From an uncultured Prevotellaceae bacterium (GTDB lineage Bacteria; Bacteroidota; Bacteroidia; Bacteroidales; Bacteroidaceae), in contig CAMZHP010000152.1 in the NCBI GenBank assembly GCA_947306845.1, positions 1 to 7,892 of the forward strand: a DNA stretch of 7,892 bases. Direction: 5' to 3'. Position numbers and translations under genes: made by a program. The stretch's first letter is position 1. Each line of letters opens with the position of its first letter. The notes beneath the pieces are model-generated. The model searched no databases, was not told where the DNA came from, and was given only the letters and a program-made list of their open reading frames with translations. Positions 6,146 through 7,892 of this stretch are shown here, in pieces.

Positions 6146-7819
6146 ATGTTCTTCGCACACCTCATCCTCGCTGCTGTCACCTATTTGTCGCCAGTGCATT
6201 TCGATGTCTCACTGGCGGGCAATTTTGGGGAACCAAGACCCAATCATTTTCATGGCGGGCTGGATATCAAGACCTTGCAGGAGGAGGGAAAGGCTGTCTA
6301 TTCCATCGGAGACGGATATGTATCTCGTGTGACCGTCAACGTGGGGGGCATGGGCAATGCCGTTTACATCCGTCATCCAGAGGGATACACTAGTGTCTAT
6401 GCCCACTTGCAGCGCTTTGCACCTATCATTGAGGCTCAGGTGAGGAAATGGCAGTACAGTCATCATGAAACTGATGTGGATATTGCACTGGAAGCTACAG
6501 ATTGCCCGGTTTCGCAGGGACAGCTGGTGGCTCTAAGCGGGGATACGGGCGCGAGCATGGGACCTCACTTGCATCTCGAAATACATGAGACATCGACTTG
6601 GAACATGCTCGACCCACTGGATTTCCTTCCCGACTTGGTGTGTGACAGTGTAGCCCCCAAAGCCCATGCTTTTATGGCCTATCCATTGGAGGGCTTGGGC
6701 GTTTTCTGTGGGAAAAGCGAACAACAGAGGTTTGATTTCACTGATAGTTTGATTGTCGATTCCCTGACAGCATGGGGTAAGGTGGGATTCGGTCTCTATG
6801 CTGAGGACTTCATGCAAGGTTCGTATAATCGGTATGGTGTGCGCCGAACCACATTGCTCGTTGATGGCAATGAGGTATTCTCCAGCGATGTGGACAACAT
6901 ATCGGTCAACGAAAACAAAATGGTCAATATTTGGGGAGACTATGACTATTTTGCCAAAAACCAGCAATGGTTTCTGCGCTCGTTTATCTTGCCTGGCAAC
7001 AAACTTTCTTTCCTCAAAGCTGATAAGAACAATGGGGTGGTGGACTTTTGCCAGGAACGAGACTACCTGCTGACCTACGTGCTCAGTGACTATTTTGGAA
7101 ATCGGTCACGCTATTCGTTTGTCGTCATGGCAAGGCCCGACACCATCCGACCGGTGGAAGTGGACGATTCATTGCAACTCAGGATGGAGGAGGAGAATGA
7201 ATGCAAGACGGAGGGAATGGAACTGCATCTCCCCAAAGGAGCCTTGCTCAATGATGCCAAGGTGTCGCCATCGGCAAGACGAATGCGTAAAAGCTGTTCC
7301 GATGAGTTTCTTTTGGCTAGGAAATCAATCCCACTTTACGAGAAAGCATCTCTGAGCATACAGGTCAAGGAAACGGTGGACGATACCGAAAAACTATATA
7401 TCGCAGCGAGGAAAAGAGACCGTCGCAACGAACTTGATCCAGAGCAGGATAAGACCGTCTTTGTGGGTGGGACATATCATGACGGATGGATGAAGGGAGA
7501 GATTGACGACATCGGCGATGCATTCTCCGTCGCTCTCGACGATACACCGCCAACCATTATTCCGCTTAACCAAAGGACATGGTCTGACGAGCCTTTGCTG
7601 CTCTTCGATCTCAAGGACAAAGAATCGGGTATCAGGGGATTCGAAGGGTATCTTGACGATGAGTTCGTGCTTTTCGACCACATTAAGAAATCTTCACGTA
7701 TTGTATGTGACCTGCGCAATACACCTGTCGTTCCCAATGGACAGGAAAGACAGCTGAGGCTGTTGGCACGCGACCGCATCGGCAATGAGGCGGTATATGA
7801 AGCTACTGTTTTGTATTGA
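6146..7819 (+). CDS. M23-family metallopeptidase with long C-terminal beta region
   Basis: Probable zinc endopeptidase of the LytM/lysostaphin (M23) type, expected to cut peptide cross-links or stems of peptidoglycan in the periplasm. The catalytic domain is at the N-terminus (about 18-160) and complete: 'NHFHGGLD' gives zinc ligands His36 and Asp40, 'VYAHL' gives His87, and 'GPHLHLE' gives His141 (catalytic) and His143 (ligand); Gly-rich 'GDGYVSRV' and 'SGDTGASMG' are typical. About 400 further residues (160-557) look like successive beta-sandwich segments with no catalytic motif I recognise, ending in an Ig-like 'ARDRIGNEAVYEATV'. The architecture agrees with what I recall of Bacteroidales M23 proteins of this length. 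The N-terminus is hydrophobic ('FFAHLILAAVTYLSP') but lacks basic residues, so it is a weak signal peptide; in-frame stops at 6128-6133 rule out a much earlier start. It lies 15 bases after the lipoprotein gene, with an A-rich leader. Confidence 0.92.
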   Translation: MFFAHLILAAVTYLSPVHFDVSLAGNFGEPRPNHFHGGLDIKTLQEEGKAVYSIGDGYVSRVTVNVGGMGNAVYIRHPEGYTSVYAHLQRFAPIIEAQVRKWQYSHHETDVDIALEATDCPVSQGQLVALSGDTGASMGPHLHLEIHETSTWNMLDPLDFLPDLVCDSVAPKAHAFMAYPLEGLGVFCGKSEQQRFDFTDSLIVDSLTAWGKVGFGLYAEDFMQGSYNRYGVRRTTLLVDGNEVFSSDVDNISVNENKMVNIWGDYDYFAKNQQWFLRSFILPGNKLSFLKADKNNGVVDFCQERDYLLTYVLSDYFGNRSRYSFVVMARPDTIRPVEVDDSLQLRMEEENECKTEGMELHLPKGALLNDAKVSPSARRMRKSCSDEFLLARKSIPLYEKASLSIQVKETVDDTEKLYIAARKRDRRNELDPEQDKTVFVGGTYHDGWMKGEIDDIGDAFSVALDDTPPTIIPLNQRTWSDEPLLLFDLKDKESGIRGFEGYLDDEFVLFDHIKKSSRIVCDLRNTPVVPNGQERQLRLLARDRIGNEAVYEATVLY

Positions 7820-7848
7820 CAACATTGTAACTAATAATTAATCATCCT

Positions 7849-7892
7849 ATGAGAAAGACTTTTTTATTGCTGTTCCTGTGCGTGACGGCTTA
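7849..7892 (+). CDS. Start of an exported protein, truncated by window edge
   Basis: An ATG 29 bases after the M23 stop opens a frame that runs off the right edge. The 14 visible residues, 'MRKTFLLLFLCVTA', have a basic start followed by a hydrophobic core, which is a typical Sec signal peptide or lipoprotein signal. The leader is A/T-rich (TAATAATTAATC), as before many Bacteroidota genes. No -7 box of the TAnnTTTG type is visible in the gap, so the gene probably belongs to the ileS operon. The product cannot be identified. Confidence 0.65.
   Translation, partial: MRKTFLLLFLCVTA

Noticed and set aside
6128..6146. Lipoprotein and M23 genes as one gene split by a mutation, since they share a frame
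   Set aside because: Two consecutive stops and a short A-rich leader separate them, and each has its own hydrophobic export-type N-terminus.
7810..7835. Promoter before the last gene (TTTG at 7810, TAACTAAT at 7828)
   Set aside because: The spacing is 14 bases rather than about 19-21 and the second element lacks TTTG.

Overview
The window looks like core chromosome from a member of the Bacteroidota, most likely order Bacteroidales and close to Prevotella. The grounds are: the C-terminus of a TonB-dependent outer-membrane receptor of Bacteroidales type, a perfect Bacteroidota-style promoter (TTTG, 19 bases, TAACTTTG), A-rich leaders without clear Shine-Dalgarno sequences, a DUF4296-type lipoprotein, and an isoleucyl-tRNA synthetase and TraR/DksA protein of the forms I recall from that group. 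The genus is inferred from remembered family resemblance, not from a search.

Layout: everything supported lies on the + strand. Bases 2-439 are the end of a TonB-dependent receptor whose start is outside the window. Bases 440-569 are an intergenic stretch with an imperfect hairpin (454-481), a promoter (501-531) and a short leader. After it come five closely packed complete genes: ileS (594-4031, with a possible earlier start at 570), a TraR/DksA-family regulator (4067-4453), lspA (4450-5157), a putative lipoprotein with a DUF4296-like domain (5162-6130) and a secreted M23-family metallopeptidase (6146-7819). A new gene beginning with a signal peptide starts at 7849 and runs off the right edge. 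Gaps after ileS are 35, -4, 4, 15 and 29 bases, and I see no second convincing promoter, so the block is probably one operon read from 501-531.

How the genes fit together: ileS charges tRNA(Ile). The small TraR/DksA protein would act on RNA polymerase, in a position that suits a link between translation capacity and transcription. LspA removes signal peptides from prolipoproteins; the next gene encodes a probable lipoprotein, and the one after it a probable cell-wall hydrolase. The ileS-lspA pairing is also found in distant bacteria such as E. coli; here a TraR/DksA gene sits between them.

The most notable points are at residue level. The synthetase has a permuted class I signature (GIHH where HxGH is expected) and a type 2 C-terminus, which together suggest natural mupirocin resistance. 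The TraR/DksA protein has no cysteine at all, so it cannot form a cysteine zinc finger. LspA has two enlarged loops around its catalytic aspartates. The lipoprotein ends in a low-complexity tail whose DNA resembles an inserted palindromic repeat. I found no mobile element, CRISPR array, RNA gene or clearly new multi-gene system.
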